This document shows, piece after piece, positions 1-35,636 of a stretch of DNA of 64,000 nucleotides (positions are counted from its first letter, which is position 1; each line of letters starts with the position of its first letter). Both the position numbers and the translations under genes were made by a program. Source of the DNA: Tenrec ecaudatus (Eukaryota > Chordata > Mammalia > Afrosoricida > Tenrecidae); assembly GCF_050624435.1 (NCBI RefSeq), contig NC_134547.1:29312419-29376418 (forward strand), read 5' to 3'. Under the pieces are notes generated by a model. It did no database searches and was not told the origin of the DNA. It saw nothing but the letters and a program-made list of their open reading frames with translations.

Positions 1-22
1 TGAGGACCGGTCGGACAGAAAC

Positions 23-22994
<22,972 letters not shown>

Positions 22995-23310
22995 CAAGTC
23001 GTCTTTGGGGGCCTTGTCACAACTGTGAACTTATTTTTGTAAGCAGTATTTACGGTGATTTCTTCATGTTTTTCTTAAGGAAAACAAAATGTATTGAGAT
23101 GTTTATGATATCTAATGTTCAGATATCCTTTATTCTCTGCATGGGTGTTTATGGTTATTGGCAAAAGATGTACTCTCACAAAATGCTGATGGCAGCAGGC
23201 GTGCAGGTGGGGCTGAAACCAAAGTACCACCATTATGGTGGCAACTATTCAACAGGGGTATACTGCCCCTACTTCAATAAAGGGTATTCTTTAAATCAAT
23301 GGCAAATCAG
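22995..23310 (+). other. SLC7A9: SLC7A9 3' untranslated region
   Basis: About 300 nt of non-coding sequence follows the TAG. The end is set by the AATAAA at 23276-23281, so cleavage would be expected roughly 15-30 nt beyond it. The exact cleavage site cannot be read from sequence. Confidence 0.7.
23276..23281 (+). terminator. SLC7A9: SLC7A9 poly(A) signal
   Basis: First canonical AATAAA after the stop codon, 282 nt downstream, followed by a T-rich stretch near 23312-23320. Confidence 0.8.
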
Positions 23311-23389
23311 GTCTTTTTTTTAATATTAAATATTGGCGTTGGTCAGCCTGTGTGATTACGAGGTGTTGATAAGATCAAGTATCAGGCTG

Positions 23390-24270
23390 CAAAGGGCTTA
23401 AGTGGAGGGAATGTATGGATGTGCTTTATACAATTGATGTATGTATATGTATGGATTGTGATAAGAGTTGTATGAGTCCCTAATAAAATGTAAAAAAAGA
23501 AAAGAGAGAAAAAAAAGAAAATGATTAGGGCAAAGAATGTACAGATGTGCTTTATACAATTGATGTATGTATATGTATGGACTGTGATATGACTTGTATG
23601 AGCCCCTAATAAATTGTTTAAAAAAAAAAAGATCAAGTATCAGGCAACAAAGAACAAAAAGTATCATTGTGAATGAGGGGGAGTGCAGAGGGGACCCAAA
23701 GCCCATCTAGGCAACTGGACATCCTTTATGGAAAGGTCGCAGGGAGATGAGCCAGTCAGGGTGCAGTGTAGCAATGATGAAACAATTTTCCTCTAGTTCT
23801 TTAATGCTTCCGCCCCCCGACTATCATGATCCCAATTCCACCTTACAAATCTGGCTAGACTAGAGGATGTACACTGGTACAGATCACAGCTGGAAACACA
23901 GGGAATCCAGGGCAGATAAACCCCTCAGGACCAATAGTGAGAGTAGGGATACCAGGAAGGTAAGGGGGAGGTGGGGGAGAAAGAGGGAACTAATCACAAT
24001 GCTCTATATATAACCCCCTCCATGGACGAACAATAGAAAAGTGGATGAAGGGAGACATTGGACAGTGTTAAGATGTAAAAAAATAATAATTTATAAATTA
24101 TCAAGGGTTCGTGAAAGGAGGGAGGAGAAAAATGAGCTGATACCAATGGCTCAAGTAAAAAATGTTTTGAGATGATGATGGCAACAAATGTACAAGTGTG
24201 CTTGACACATGGATGGATGTATGGATTGTGATAAGAGTTGTATGAGCCCCCAATAAAATGATTTAAAAGA
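23390..24270 (+). mobile_element. Three consecutive LINE 3' ends in the SLC7A9-TDRD12 gap
   Basis: Copies end at AATAAA 23482-23487, 23608-23613 and 24252-24257. Each is preceded by ATGGATTGTGATAAGAGTTG or a close variant (ATGGACTGTGATATGACTTG in the second). The third copy is about 600 bp long and shares GAATGAGGGGGAGTGCAGAG and later blocks with 46170-46805. Confidence 0.75.
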
Positions 24271-24611
24271 AAGAGTACTTAAATTGGCAATGGTGTTGCT
24301 TCGACTGAAATATTTAAAATATTAAAATAGTGATCACTAACCCCCACCACACACACACATACTGCAGCACCCCCCCATTTAACCTGGTGATGCCAGTGGC
24401 AGGTCTACCACGGCAAGCGTGATGTCCAGAACCACTGAGTCTGTGTGTCCGGGAGAGGCCTTGACTGGTGCTCATCACAGCACCCCATCAACGCTCACTG
24501 GTCTCTCCACCGAAAGGCGTGGTGGAAAAAATTCCATTTTATATCTGACACTAGGGGGGAAATGCTTAAAACAAATAAAAAAGTTAAAGCAAACATTTCT
24601 GTGAAAAAAAC

Positions 24612-24617
24612 TTTATT
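24612..24617 (-). terminator. TDRD12: Candidate TDRD12 poly(A) signal
   Basis: The plus strand reads TTTATT, giving AATAAA in the TDRD12 direction about 1.57 kb after the stop. It lies outside the recognised LINE tails that end near 24270. Confidence 0.55.
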
Positions 24618-25114
24618 GATGACATAGCCCAGAAGTCACCCGCACGACAGCTGTATGTAAGCAAGTTTCGAAGCGTGAAGTCAAGTCATTTTTACCGTGT
24701 ATTTCCAAAATTTAACCCAACCGTAAAATCAGTCTGTATCGTAACAGCAGCAACATCTGAGATGACAACTGGTTACTTTTCACAAGCTAGCACTGCAGAC
24801 GGCAACCAGAACTTCAAACAGGAGTACATGTAAGTGTCTGAAAAAACCAACGTTTGAGAGAACCTCCCTGCTGCTGCTAAGGGCAGGCCCCCAAGAGTCC
24901 CCAAAGGCAACCTGGTAGTTGAAGGATGTGAGAAGGATGTGAGAAGAGCCCCAGAGTTTCTGTGTCGGGAGAAAAAAGTCACTAACTCGGGCCAATTTGA
25001 GACCTGCCAGACTCCAGCTCAGTCTCAGCCGCCCTGGCAGCTGGACGCCACTAGAGGGCAGTGCTGGGCCTGCCCATCACAGGGCTCTCTGGGGTGGCTC
25101 TGAGTGGGGTAAGA

Positions 25115-25235
25115 ACACTCAATGACCTGAATGTCTATCTTACAGATGAGGTAACTGAGACCCAGGAGTGAGCCAGGGCTGCCGACGACACCCTGATGTC
25201 ACCCCTAGTTCAGGTGGTGGCTCAAACGTGAAGCA
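25115..25235 (-). mobile_element. MIR-like SINE fragment
   Basis: ATCTTACAGATGAGGTAACT and GAGACCCAGGAGTG resemble the reversed core of mammalian MIR. Confidence 0.5.
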
Positions 25236-26187
25236 CCTGGTACTTTCTGAGCAGAACTTCTTGAAGGCAGTCACGTAACATACATGCTCTGCAAACAGTC
25301 TTCAATTACCAACAGGTCACCTTTCTAAAAATCAGCCTCCGGGCAATCTCACTGGAATGGCAATGACTGTACACTCTTCTCACAAATAATTTTTGTGACT
25401 GGGGTTACAGGGAGGAGTTCTCCCCGAAGAGACCAACAAAGTTTTTAGGGTACCCTTTCCAGGCGTTCTTAGTGCTGCCTCTGGGTACCCCACAGGGCCT
25501 TGTTACGTTCCCTCAAGCCCGACGGGCAGGGCCTTCCTTAGAAGCAGGAACTTCCCCACCAGATGGCCCGAGTGGTGCTGGTATTGCTGACACACCCCAC
25601 GTCTGTCTGTGGACAGCTCTCAGTGCTTTAAGGACACGGAAATACTAGAGCCTCAAGAAGGTCATCCATTCCCAACTAACTCAACGTTCCAGGGCCTACA
25701 CAGAGCTCTGTTTACAAGGTGTTTACCGGGTATTTAGAAACGCACTAAAAAATAAATTAGTTTTTTTTTTTTTAAAAAAGAAATGCACTAAGTCTAGGTC
25801 TAAAACAAAGCAAGACAAAACCAAACCACACAAACTAACGCCCATCGGCGTCTGTGACCCAGTTGGCTCGTTGCTACTTGAGCACGTCAGGCCGAATCCT
25901 CCATCGGTGGCAGTGAGCGAGGAGGAGCGGGGGCGCTGGGTTACGGCATGTGCTGCTCTCGCTGGGCCCCCGGGGGCAGCCTTCTTATCAGTCTTGTTTT
26001 AAACTGACTCCTAATGTTTCACCGCCACCCAAGACAAGTCCCAGCGTCACAAGATGGCCATGATAGTGTCTGTGTCAGGTGGGAACCGGCATGGAGATGG
26101 CGGCTTGTTTTCCTCACGTCCCGTCGGCACCACTGCGCCCGTGTTTGCATCCGGCCTCCGGACCACTCTTGGGGACGCGTCCCCACC

Positions 26188-26279
26188 TCACTCGCTCTCA
26201 CTTTTGCTGCCCTCTGACGTGTTGCCACTGGCTTCGGCTACTTCTGCCACTGTGCTTGACAGACTTTGAGAATATGTAA
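26188..26279 (-). CDS. TDRD12: TDRD12 last coding exon (window exon 19) with stop
   Basis: It encodes [19 protein letters not shown] and an acidic Ser/Glu end SEGSKSESE, followed by TGA (plus-strand 26188-26190). The acceptor is TTGCAG. The end closely resembles the mouse C-terminus. Confidence 0.9.
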
Positions 26280-29200
26280 CTGCAAAAGTTAGACGATATT
26301 AAAAACATGTAACTACAGAGAAGACTGTTATCCCGAGTGAAGCAGACTAAGCCCCTGGGGTTCAAGCTCCATCTATTTTGCCGTTCATTCACATCTTCCT
26401 TATTTTAGGTGAGCAACAAACAGGTAAGATCTGTCTGGTTAGAAATAAGTTATCCTCCTGGGAAAACAAAGGGCTAATTTCATACTGCTAACTTTTTTGT
26501 TTACTTTGAAACAAGAAAGATGTATTTTTTAACCAAGGACGATGCACAGTCAAGCTAAACTATTTAACATCACGTTCCCGAAGGGCTTTCTATTTACCCA
26601 TTCCCACCAGGACCTAGGCCCGAGGGAGGGACCTGTCCCCCTGGACCCCCCACACACTGCTCCCTGCCCCCGCCCCGCCCCCAGCCTCTCTGGGGCGTGG
26701 GTGGCTCACCCTTGGAGAAGTGGCTGTCCTCTTCACTCTCTTCCCAGTGATCAAAATCAAAAGCCACGTTCGGGTTCTGTTCAAGGGGACAGTGCGCCGA
26801 GTGAGAGGAGAGGAGGGGCGGGTGTCCCATGCTGGGAAGGCCCCACAGCCGACCCCAGCTCACCTTCTGCTTGAGCAGGCCGCCCCAGGGCCCCCTCGTC
26901 TCCTTGGCTAGTGTGATGATGGGCTCCTCGTTCGCAATGCTGCACCGGCACTCATCCTTCAGGATGCTGGCCTGCAGCGCCATGTCGGCCACGTAGAATC
27001 TGTCTCCCACCCAGGCACTGGGGGTACGAAGGGAGGGAGAGCCAGTCAGTCTTTGCAAACTCAAAACTTTGTTCCTAGCCAACTTTATGAGCTGTGCCTC
27101 AGCCTACCTGAAAATGACCCTGTCTCTGAAGTACTCACACCTGCATTCTCTCACATTCCGCAGTCTTATCTGCAGGATGACCGCGTCGTCATTCTGAAAC
27201 CACGTTATCTGCGGGTGCAAGCTACGAGAGAAGGACTGCCGTGCTCACCAGAAGGCATGCCCATGCCAGGGAGAGCCGCGCTCCCGCAGGGCAGGGACCC
27301 ACCTGCTCAGGTCCGGGAGGGCAGGCTGCTCAGTGGGGTGGTCCCTGCTGCTTCCAGACAAAGCTTCTGCACAAGAGCAAAGTCAGGTTTACTTATCTGC
27401 AACTCTGAGCATATGCACACATCGTTTTTTGCACACTGTACACATTTTTAGCTGAGAAATTACTCATATGAAGGAAGGGTCAAGTTCATTGTAACCCAGT
27501 ATTCAGTTGCACAGAAATACTAAAAAGTACATCACTTTGTGTAGCTAAAAGTAAGTTCTGGCAAATCTCAAAATTAGAGAGCCACGAAAGGAAAGGAAGG
27601 CTTTTGAAAAGGGACTGCCTATAATCAGGACCCACAGATCCAGACAGTCAGGCTTCTTAGTCTATCTGCACCTGTAGGGCCCCTTTAAAGGCAACCTCAG
27701 GAGCAGTAACCCCCAGGCCCAGGCAAGAGAGGTGGAACGCCCTGTCTCCTCCAGCAGTGGGGTCGGAGCCCCAGGCTGCATCGTTCCATCCAGAGATTGG
27801 AACAAAGGTGTGCATGGCTGGCTTTGCCCCGGCCGGCATCTTTGCTTTCTCTTATCCATCTGTTTGGCCCTCTCAGGTGGTCCGCCATCTGACCTGCCCA
27901 GTGATCAGCTCACTCTGCACGCCGCTTTTACTCCTAAGGTTTTCGTGCAAGAGGCCCAGACTGAAAACCACCTCTAGGGCTATCAGCTAGGGACGCGAGA
28001 AATAAACGGGGTTCTTCCCATGATCGAATCCAAGTCGGCAACATGGAAGACCCATGAAGCCCATGGACAGCAGGGGTGGTCAGGTGAGGTGCTGGGTGTG
28101 GCCCGGGAGCCTGGTCTCCCATCTGGCGAGAGGAACGGGACTGGGAGTCAGACCGCGATCACTAGGGGGCAGCTAGCCAGGGTTCCTGGCAGTGCCCAAA
28201 CCCGTTGCTCTGGGCGTCTGGTCAGCTCTCCACTTCAGTCGGAGCGCTGTGCTGCAGGCACGCAGTGCCTTAAGCGACGGAAGGAAAACAGGTGCAACGC
28301 GGAAGCAAGGACAACACGAACGTGCATGACGTGTCTGTCGGTGCAGTCTGCCTCGGGAAGAGGTCAGGCCATCGTGCGTGACGTGTCTGTCGGTGCAGTC
28401 TGCCTCGGGAAGAGGTCAGGCCATCGTGCGTGACGTGTCTGTGGGTGCAGTCTGCCTCGGGAAGAGGTCAGGCCATCATGCATGACGTGTCTGTCGGTGC
28501 AGTCTGCATCGGGAAGAGGTCAGGCCATCGTGCATGATGTGTCTGTGGGTGCAGTCTGCCTCGGGAAGAGGTCAGGCCATCGTGCATGACGTGTCGGTGC
28601 AGTCTGCAACGGGAAGAGGTCAGGCCATCGTGCATGACGTGTCTGTCGGTGCTGTCTGCCTCGGGAAGAGGTCAGGCCATCGTGCATGACGTGTCTGTCG
28701 GTGCAGTCTGCCTCAGGAAGAGGTCAGGCCAGGAGTGACTTGAAGTTCACCACCAGCAACAGCACTGACCATGCTCTGGGCTTTCTGAGTTGCTTTCAGC
28801 ACCGGGCCCTCCTCCTGAAGCCGGGGCCTCTGTCTCGGGGGTCTGTAGACCAGCGGCACCTTCTGCTGCAGGAGGGCGCCTACACAGAAGAGGCAGAAGT
28901 TAGCCAAACCTCGGGGACCATAGGACATGCCCTTGGCAGGGACTTCTCACAAGAAGTGACAGGGCTGGTGACTGCGAGTGCGATCACCTGGGGTCAGAAC
29001 CTGCCTCCTCCCTGCTGGTCCACACCATCAGCCCAGCTCTCCAGTGTCTACTGTGGCTTTACTTGCGTCCACTTTAGAATCTGCTTCCAACCTGCTCAGT
29101 GCCTGCTGGCTATTAACGCCCCACTGGCAGTCTGCCTTCCATCAGCCAGAGGGTTAATCTCGTTTGTCTCAAAAGCTTCCGTTTCATCTTTAAGCAAAAG

Positions 29201-32200
29201 GCTGCTTCCCCATAACTTGTCCCCCACCTCTCCCAGGGCCTGTCATTCCCCAAGGCCTTGGAAATGTAGCCCCTGCCCAGGCAGGCTCCCGCCAGCTGGT
29301 GGGATGATCCTGCTTCCCAGCAAAGGGACTGTGAGCAGGCTGGGCGCACAGCTGGTGCTCTGATCGTTCCTGCGTTTCCTCACCTCAATTAAATATACAT
29401 CTTTTTTAAAAAATCATTTTATCGGGGACTCGTACAACTCTTACCACAATCCATCCATCCATCCATCCATGTGTCAAGCACATTTGTACATCTGCTGCCA
29501 TCATCATTCTCAAAACATTTGCTTTCTACTTGAGCCCTTGATATCAGCTCATTTTCCCCCTCCCTCCCCGCAACCCCCTCCCTTCCATCATGAACCTTTG
29601 ATAATTTATAAATTATTATTTTGTTATATCTTACACTGTTCAATGTCTCACTTCACCCACTTTTCTGTTGTCTTCATTTTTAAAGGAGTATCTTAACATA
29701 ATAAAAAAATTCTATTATCTTTGGGCTCTATACTCCTATAAAGAGTTACAGTCTTGGAAACTTACTGGGGCAGTTCTACCCTGTCCTATAAGGTCACTTT
29801 ACGGCAGCATCAAGTGGATGGCAGTGAGTTTGTTTTTCGGTTTTCTATATACCACAAAGCCTATCCCCTTTCAACAACCTGCACTGACATGTACCACTCA
29901 ATGACACGGGTCACAACCTTCCTGCCTCTGCCTGCACTGTCCCCACCTCTAGCTGAGACTCACAGCCCCTCCCTTAGCTTTCCACCCATGCTTTACAGTC
30001 AAGCTGTCTGCTGGATCCCAGAAAGATGAAAGAGCTCTGTGTGTAAGGCAGGTGTTTCTCACTGGCTGGGCAAAACTGTTTATTTTAGCTTAAAGATGAC
30101 TTGAGTGGGCAGTTTCGGTCCAAGGTTTAGGATTTTCTCTGGGCTATAGACTTGGGGGTTTCCCCAGGCTCAATGTGGAACCACTAAGTTTGAGTTTCCT
30201 AAGGATTCAAAACCTTGGTCTGAATGTTTCCCCTTTTGACTAGAACCCATACTTGATAAAACTTTCAGTAATGGCACCAAAAACTTTCAGCCAGACAATT
30301 TCATTATTCTGGAAAAAAGAGACCTTGGTATAAATGTGCTCGACACAATGGATGGACGGATGGAGTTGTATGAGCCCCTAATAAAATGATTAAAAAACAA
30401 GCTTTGTCCTTATAAAGAAATCTTTCTCATTTCTTAAAATGTGTGTGTGTGTGTGTGTGTGTGTGTCAAAGGCATATGTATAGCCTAAGCCCACAGGTAC
30501 CGAACTTTCTAGTAGTAAATATATATACTCTGAAAACACTGAATGTGGTTAGTGAATGTATTCATGTGGTAACACACATATTTATACACTACATATACAT
30601 ATATGTACATTATATTCACCATGTTGTACAACCATCATCACTGTTCCGGTTTTTCACCACATCACACAGAAACACTGTAGCCATCAGCCGGTAACTCTCC
30701 ATCCCTGTCACACCCTAGCCCACGGAGCCCCGAATTGACTTTCTGCCTCGGGATGTGCCCAGTCTGGGCATTTAGCTTAAGTGGACTAACAGTACCTGCC
30801 TTATGGCTTCTGCCTTATTTCATTAGCACAGCTTCATTCAAGTGCCAGGATGTCACGGCAGCTAAATCTTGTCCCCCTGCAGGCACACAGCTCAGCACTC
30901 CCTCACCCATCTGCTGAGGAGCATTTAGGAGACCCCGTCTTCGCTGCTGACCACGGTGCTGCAGCTCACGTTGGGGCGCTTGTACGTGGGGGGCTTCCAT
31001 TATGCTGGGTGTACGCCTAGGGGCGAGGCTGCTGGGCCCCATCAGGAGGCTGTGCACCACTGCACCTTCCCAGCAGCCCTGCAGGGGTTCCCATGTGTCC
31101 GTGTCACCCCTCCCAGATGACTTCCTGTGTTTCTGATGCAAGCCAGCCTCCTTCATGGTGTGAGTGGCACCTCACGGTGCTTTGGGTCTGTATTCCCCTA
31201 GTGATTAGGCTGAGCTTTCCGTGTGCTTATTGGCCATTCTGTAATTTCTCTGACGAAACATTGACTCAAGTTCTTCGCCAATATTTAATGGAATTATGTT
31301 TTTATTGCCGAGTTGCAGGAACTCCTTGTATGTTGTGTACAAACCCTTACATTCATCTGTCAAAACTCGCTGGCAGCGAGCTGATGCCGACTGGCAGCGA
31401 CCCTGAGGGCAGAGAGCAGCCCTGGCAGCAGGCCTCCTGCAGGGATGCATGGCTTGAAACAGTCTCTCCGTTTTGTGAGTGTCCGCACTCTCCCGGTGTA
31501 CACCTGTCCGAGTTATCTCTCCTTTTACTTCCGGGACTTTCATGTCACATCTACGACATCGCCGTTTACTCCACGTTCACTGGTGTTGATAGTTTTCGCT
31601 CTTATGTTTCGTCCCCTGGATCCATTTTGAGTGATGTGTTAAGTGGTGTAAGGTGAGGGCCTCTTCATTCTTGTGCATTTGTATCCTACTACTCCTCTGG
31701 TGAAGGACAGCGGTACTGGAAGCTCCGTGGGCGGCCAAAAGAGTAAACCCATCTGTCTGGGAAAAAGGACAGCCAGAATGCTCCGGAGCCCTGTAACGGC
31801 CAGTGCGACGTTTTCCTAACATTTCATTAAAACGTGCCGAGTACAGAAATTATAAGCCCTTTGGCGCCGACCACGATGCCGACGAAATCGCCGCACTCTG
31901 CTAGTCAAACGCGTACCGCTAGTCACGCACGTTAGTGGCAGGGCGCTTGAGTCGTGGCACGTGCTTTGACTGATGTGCCTTTGAGGTTAAGTGATGGTTG
32001 GCGTTCAGTGCATTTTACGATAATTTTCAATCTGGTGAAGTTTTAGTATTGACATTTTTTGTATATGTTCATAAAACTGTAGTTTTATGTCAAAGGCGTA
32101 ATACTCATTAAAAACACTGTATTTATTATATATTTTCCTTTTTTCAAAATGTTAATGAATTCACTACATTCGACTTTTGAATTGACGGTGACAAAAATTA

Positions 32201-35200
32201 CCACAGCCTGGATTGTGATTTGTTTCATGGAAAACGGCAAATTTATGACCTAGATGGAAGCAGCACAGACTCAGACAAGGAACCAGATGCTAATATGGAT
32301 GAAATTGGTAAATAAAATGTGTATTATATTTTAAAATTTTGATTTTACAATTTAAAATTTTAATTAAATTGCTATTCAAACTGTTTTGATAACAATATTT
32401 ATTTTTCCCATGATAGGAAGTGAACATACGCCCAATTATTCTGATTTGGATGAATTCAAAGACCTCGTAGTTAGTAATGATAATGCTAGCGAAGGTGAGT
32501 TAGAAACTTCAGCTGTTCAAGCTGAAGAATGAATTCCAATAACTACAAGTTCAAAACCATCTACATAAAGAAATCGAAGAATTCCTCTTTGGTGGCACAT
32601 TTTTGGAGACGGTACAGCTAGACCTATGTCTGAATGGTTAGGACAAGTAGATTCTTCTGGGGTAATAAGACATCCTGTTGAATATTTTAGACATTTTTTC
32701 TTGAAGGATACCCCATTACTCATATTGTCGACCAATCAAATCTTTATGCAATTCTGCAAAATCCCAATAAACTTCTTGCACGGAGTAGCCAGGAACTTGA
32801 GCAATTTTTTGGGTACACTGCTTGATTTGATAGACTCGCTAATTGCACTGTATAGAATTCACATCAGATTGAAAAAATATTATCACAAATTATTTTTTCA
32901 TTTTCGAGATGTGACTGTTGTGAACTCTTGGCTGCTTTACCATAGAGACCGTGAGAGCCTTCCGTTATCAAAAAAAAAAAAAAAAATCCAAAGTCTGCAA
33001 GAGATCAAAATGGCATCGCCAAAGCTCTTCTTGTTGACGGGAAGAGTAACAGACCAACACAAGGAGGCAGGCCTTCTGCGGGCCTTACTGGGGTTGAGTT
33101 TGCCGACAAAAAGAGAGGAGGTCCTGCCACCCAAAGTCTCCCTGGAAGAGATAGCTGTTTGGATGGTCTTCACCTTTACCCTGAGGTCACAACAGAGGAA
33201 GATGCAACAATGTCAACTGCAAGAGTGCACCAGTATTTTTCTGCAGCAAATGCAAAGTTCATCTTTGGATCACAAAAGAAAAAAAATGTTTTGTTCAATC
33301 TTACACTAAAATTATAAGCAAATAAATTTTGTATTATATTTTAGAAATAAACTAAGTTTTCAGTTTGCTTTTTATTTAATAATAAAATAAGATGAAAAAG
33401 TGCATTTTTTATTTGTATTATAAATCCATGGATGAATGCGACAATTTGGTTAATTTAAAAAACATTTCAAATTATGTATTTTAAAAATATATTTTGGTTT
33501 TTATTTATATATATTGATAACTATGAAAGTAAAGAATACAAACAAAATTTTTTTCCCCCTGAAGTTGAAAATTTCTGGCATTATAGGGTTAGAGGCAAGG
33601 ATGGCACGACTTCGTCTCATGTGCTCTGGACATGCTGTCAGGAGAGACCCGTCCCTGGAGACGGACATTGGGCTTGGTAAAGTGGAGGGGCAGCGAACAG
33701 GAAGGCCCTCCACGAGATGGCCTGGCGCAGTGGCTGCACCGATGGGCACAAGGACAATTGTGAGGATGGCGCAGGACCGCAGTGTCTGTCGCTTGTAGAC
33801 AGGGCGCCCTGAGTCGAACTGACTACAGCACCTAACATGCACCTATCAAAGACAACGAGCAGGCTGTCGTGCAGACAAAACTAGATCATCACTGGAGCTC
33901 GGTGATGAGGACAGAGGGACAAGAGACTACTCCCTACACTTTGGTAAAGAAAGCTTGCGAGCGCTGCTTGCACACTGCCGCTCTCTCACGGGGAGGGAAA
34001 ATGCACTTACAGCCTTCCTGACACAGGCCGCGTTTCCGCTCCTCCACACAACTTCCTCAGCTGCTCTGTGTGCTCCGGGTTCTCCACGCCCATTCCCAGA
34101 GACAGGATCTCGGTCCGAATGTTGTAGTCAATGACAGAAGTCCTCAAATTTGGAAGTTTTGTAATGTGCACCTGAGTCAAACGAAGAAGTACAACATTGG
34201 CAAGACTCACACCTTGAATTTTAAATGACCCACAAACACTTTCATACGCCCGCCTTCCTGCCCCAGGATGTTCAGGTGGTTTGACCAGACTGAATCCCCA
34301 CCAAAATAAATCCCCGTAGTGTCCTGGTCACCAGTCTTACAAGCACGGCCGGCTCCCAGAGGCCCGCCCCTTAGGTCCTGGCCACACTCTGCTTCCCTTG
34401 GACCTCCTCTCTCCATGAGAAGGCGCCCAGATGGCAGGGCGCAGGACTGAGCCCTCTCAGGTGCCTGGAAAGGGCCTACCCCGTGCCCCTAATTCCTGCA
34501 TTCTGGGCACTCTCCTACAGAAAACGTTCTTTCTACAGCCAACATTCTCGTGCACTTTGACTAACAAAACAAATTCAGCAGAGCAGCTCCACCCTGACCT
34601 AACAGACTGCCTGATGGGAAAAGACAGGCAGACACTCAATTCAAAACGGAGCACCATGTGAAAACCCACAAGGCTGCTGCTGCGCGGTGGCCGGGCCTGC
34701 TGGCCCTCGAGCACCCTGAGAGCACCAGCTGGAAATGGAGGGAGGCGGCCTCGCCCACTCGTGGGAACCAGGGAAGTGCGGGGGCCAGCAGCCTCCTCTG
34801 GTCTCTCAGTGGGGGCTGTGTGTCTGTCTGCCCGGTGGCACTTCTGCTTCATTCTCTTAGGTCAAAAAGAGCCCAGCTGAAGGAAGCTTCTATCCCCGCC
34901 TCCCCTCCCCCCACCCGCTGCACCGATAAAGGAGGGGATGACAGCACCATGAACACCATGGCCAGCTACAGCTCTTCTTCTCATCCTTACATCTCTTTCA
35001 TGCGTAAAGACCTTGCGACAATGTAAAGAAACCCTTCATTCAAGTGTTTTTATGAAGGGAATTCCTTAATCTACTGTGAATAATTGTAACGTTAAAATCT
35101 TGTACCTCGAAACTCTGAACGGCAAACTCTGATGGGGGCCATGTGGAGGGATAGAGACGGTGCGGGTGGAGCAGAGCTGAGGTCTCTCTCGCCACGCCCT

Positions 35201-35598
35201 CCCCACCATCCCTTGGTTTGTTCTGTCCACGAGATGGAACCTGAGTGCCCAGTCCAGGCCCTAACACATAGTAGGTGCTGCATAATCAGGGCAGAAACTG
35301 CTGACATCATCAAGTCTGACCTGGAATGAATGAATGCCCACAGACTGGGATCCTCGCACTGCGAACTCCGAGACGGTCCCTAGGACTTTGAGATCACTTG
35401 CAAGCTGGGAAAGCCAGTGGCATCGGCCCTGGGGCCTCCAGCAGGATGGGCCTTATTAGGAAATCTCTGAAGTCCATGATCAACATTTAAAAACCCAAAT
35501 ACAACAGAGCAGCCAACAGAAGATCACTTATGAGAGGGCTACAGAAAGTGTGTGGGGAAGGGGGCAAGTATTTTGAGACCATGATTTTAAGGGGAAAA

Positions 35599-35636
<38 letters not shown>

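Larger units (their letters stand above)
24605..26187 (-). other. TDRD12: TDRD12 3' untranslated region
   Basis: About 1.6 kb follows the TGA, with no other exon-like reading frame and an old MIR-like piece near 25115-25235. The end is placed by a minus-strand AATAAA at 24612-24617. Its extent is an inference because no transcript was seen. Confidence 0.55.
28880..31840 (-). other. TDRD12 intron segment between exon 28879 and the piggyBac relic
   Basis: It holds a LINE 3' end, an AfroSINE piece, a short LINE tail and a GT microsatellite, listed separately. No convincing TDRD12 exon was found here. About 28 residues present in human would be expected between exons 13 and 14. Confidence 0.5.

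Noticed and set aside
26594-27082. Minus-strand open frame of 162 codons spanning the CS-domain region
   Set aside because: It runs through exon, intron and exon in shifted frames. The spliced exons 26864-27017 and 26710-26776 explain the conserved parts.
27200-27213. CCGCAG acceptor for the first CS-domain exon of TDRD12
   Set aside because: Using it creates a stop codon after joining to exon 27303-27366. The TCGTAG acceptor at 27222-27223 keeps frame and adds the conserved HPQI.
28322-28731. CRISPR-like array
   Set aside because: Direct repeats without unique spacers, in mammalian intron sequence; it is an ordinary minisatellite.
28686-29363. Plus-strand open frame of 225 codons
   Set aside because: It starts in the 52-bp minisatellite and runs antisense over a TDRD12 exon and intron. 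It has no recognisable domain and low-complexity composition.
31857-33310. piggyBac relic as a domesticated PGBD-type gene
   Set aside because: Several stops and frameshifts and a deleted catalytic centre.
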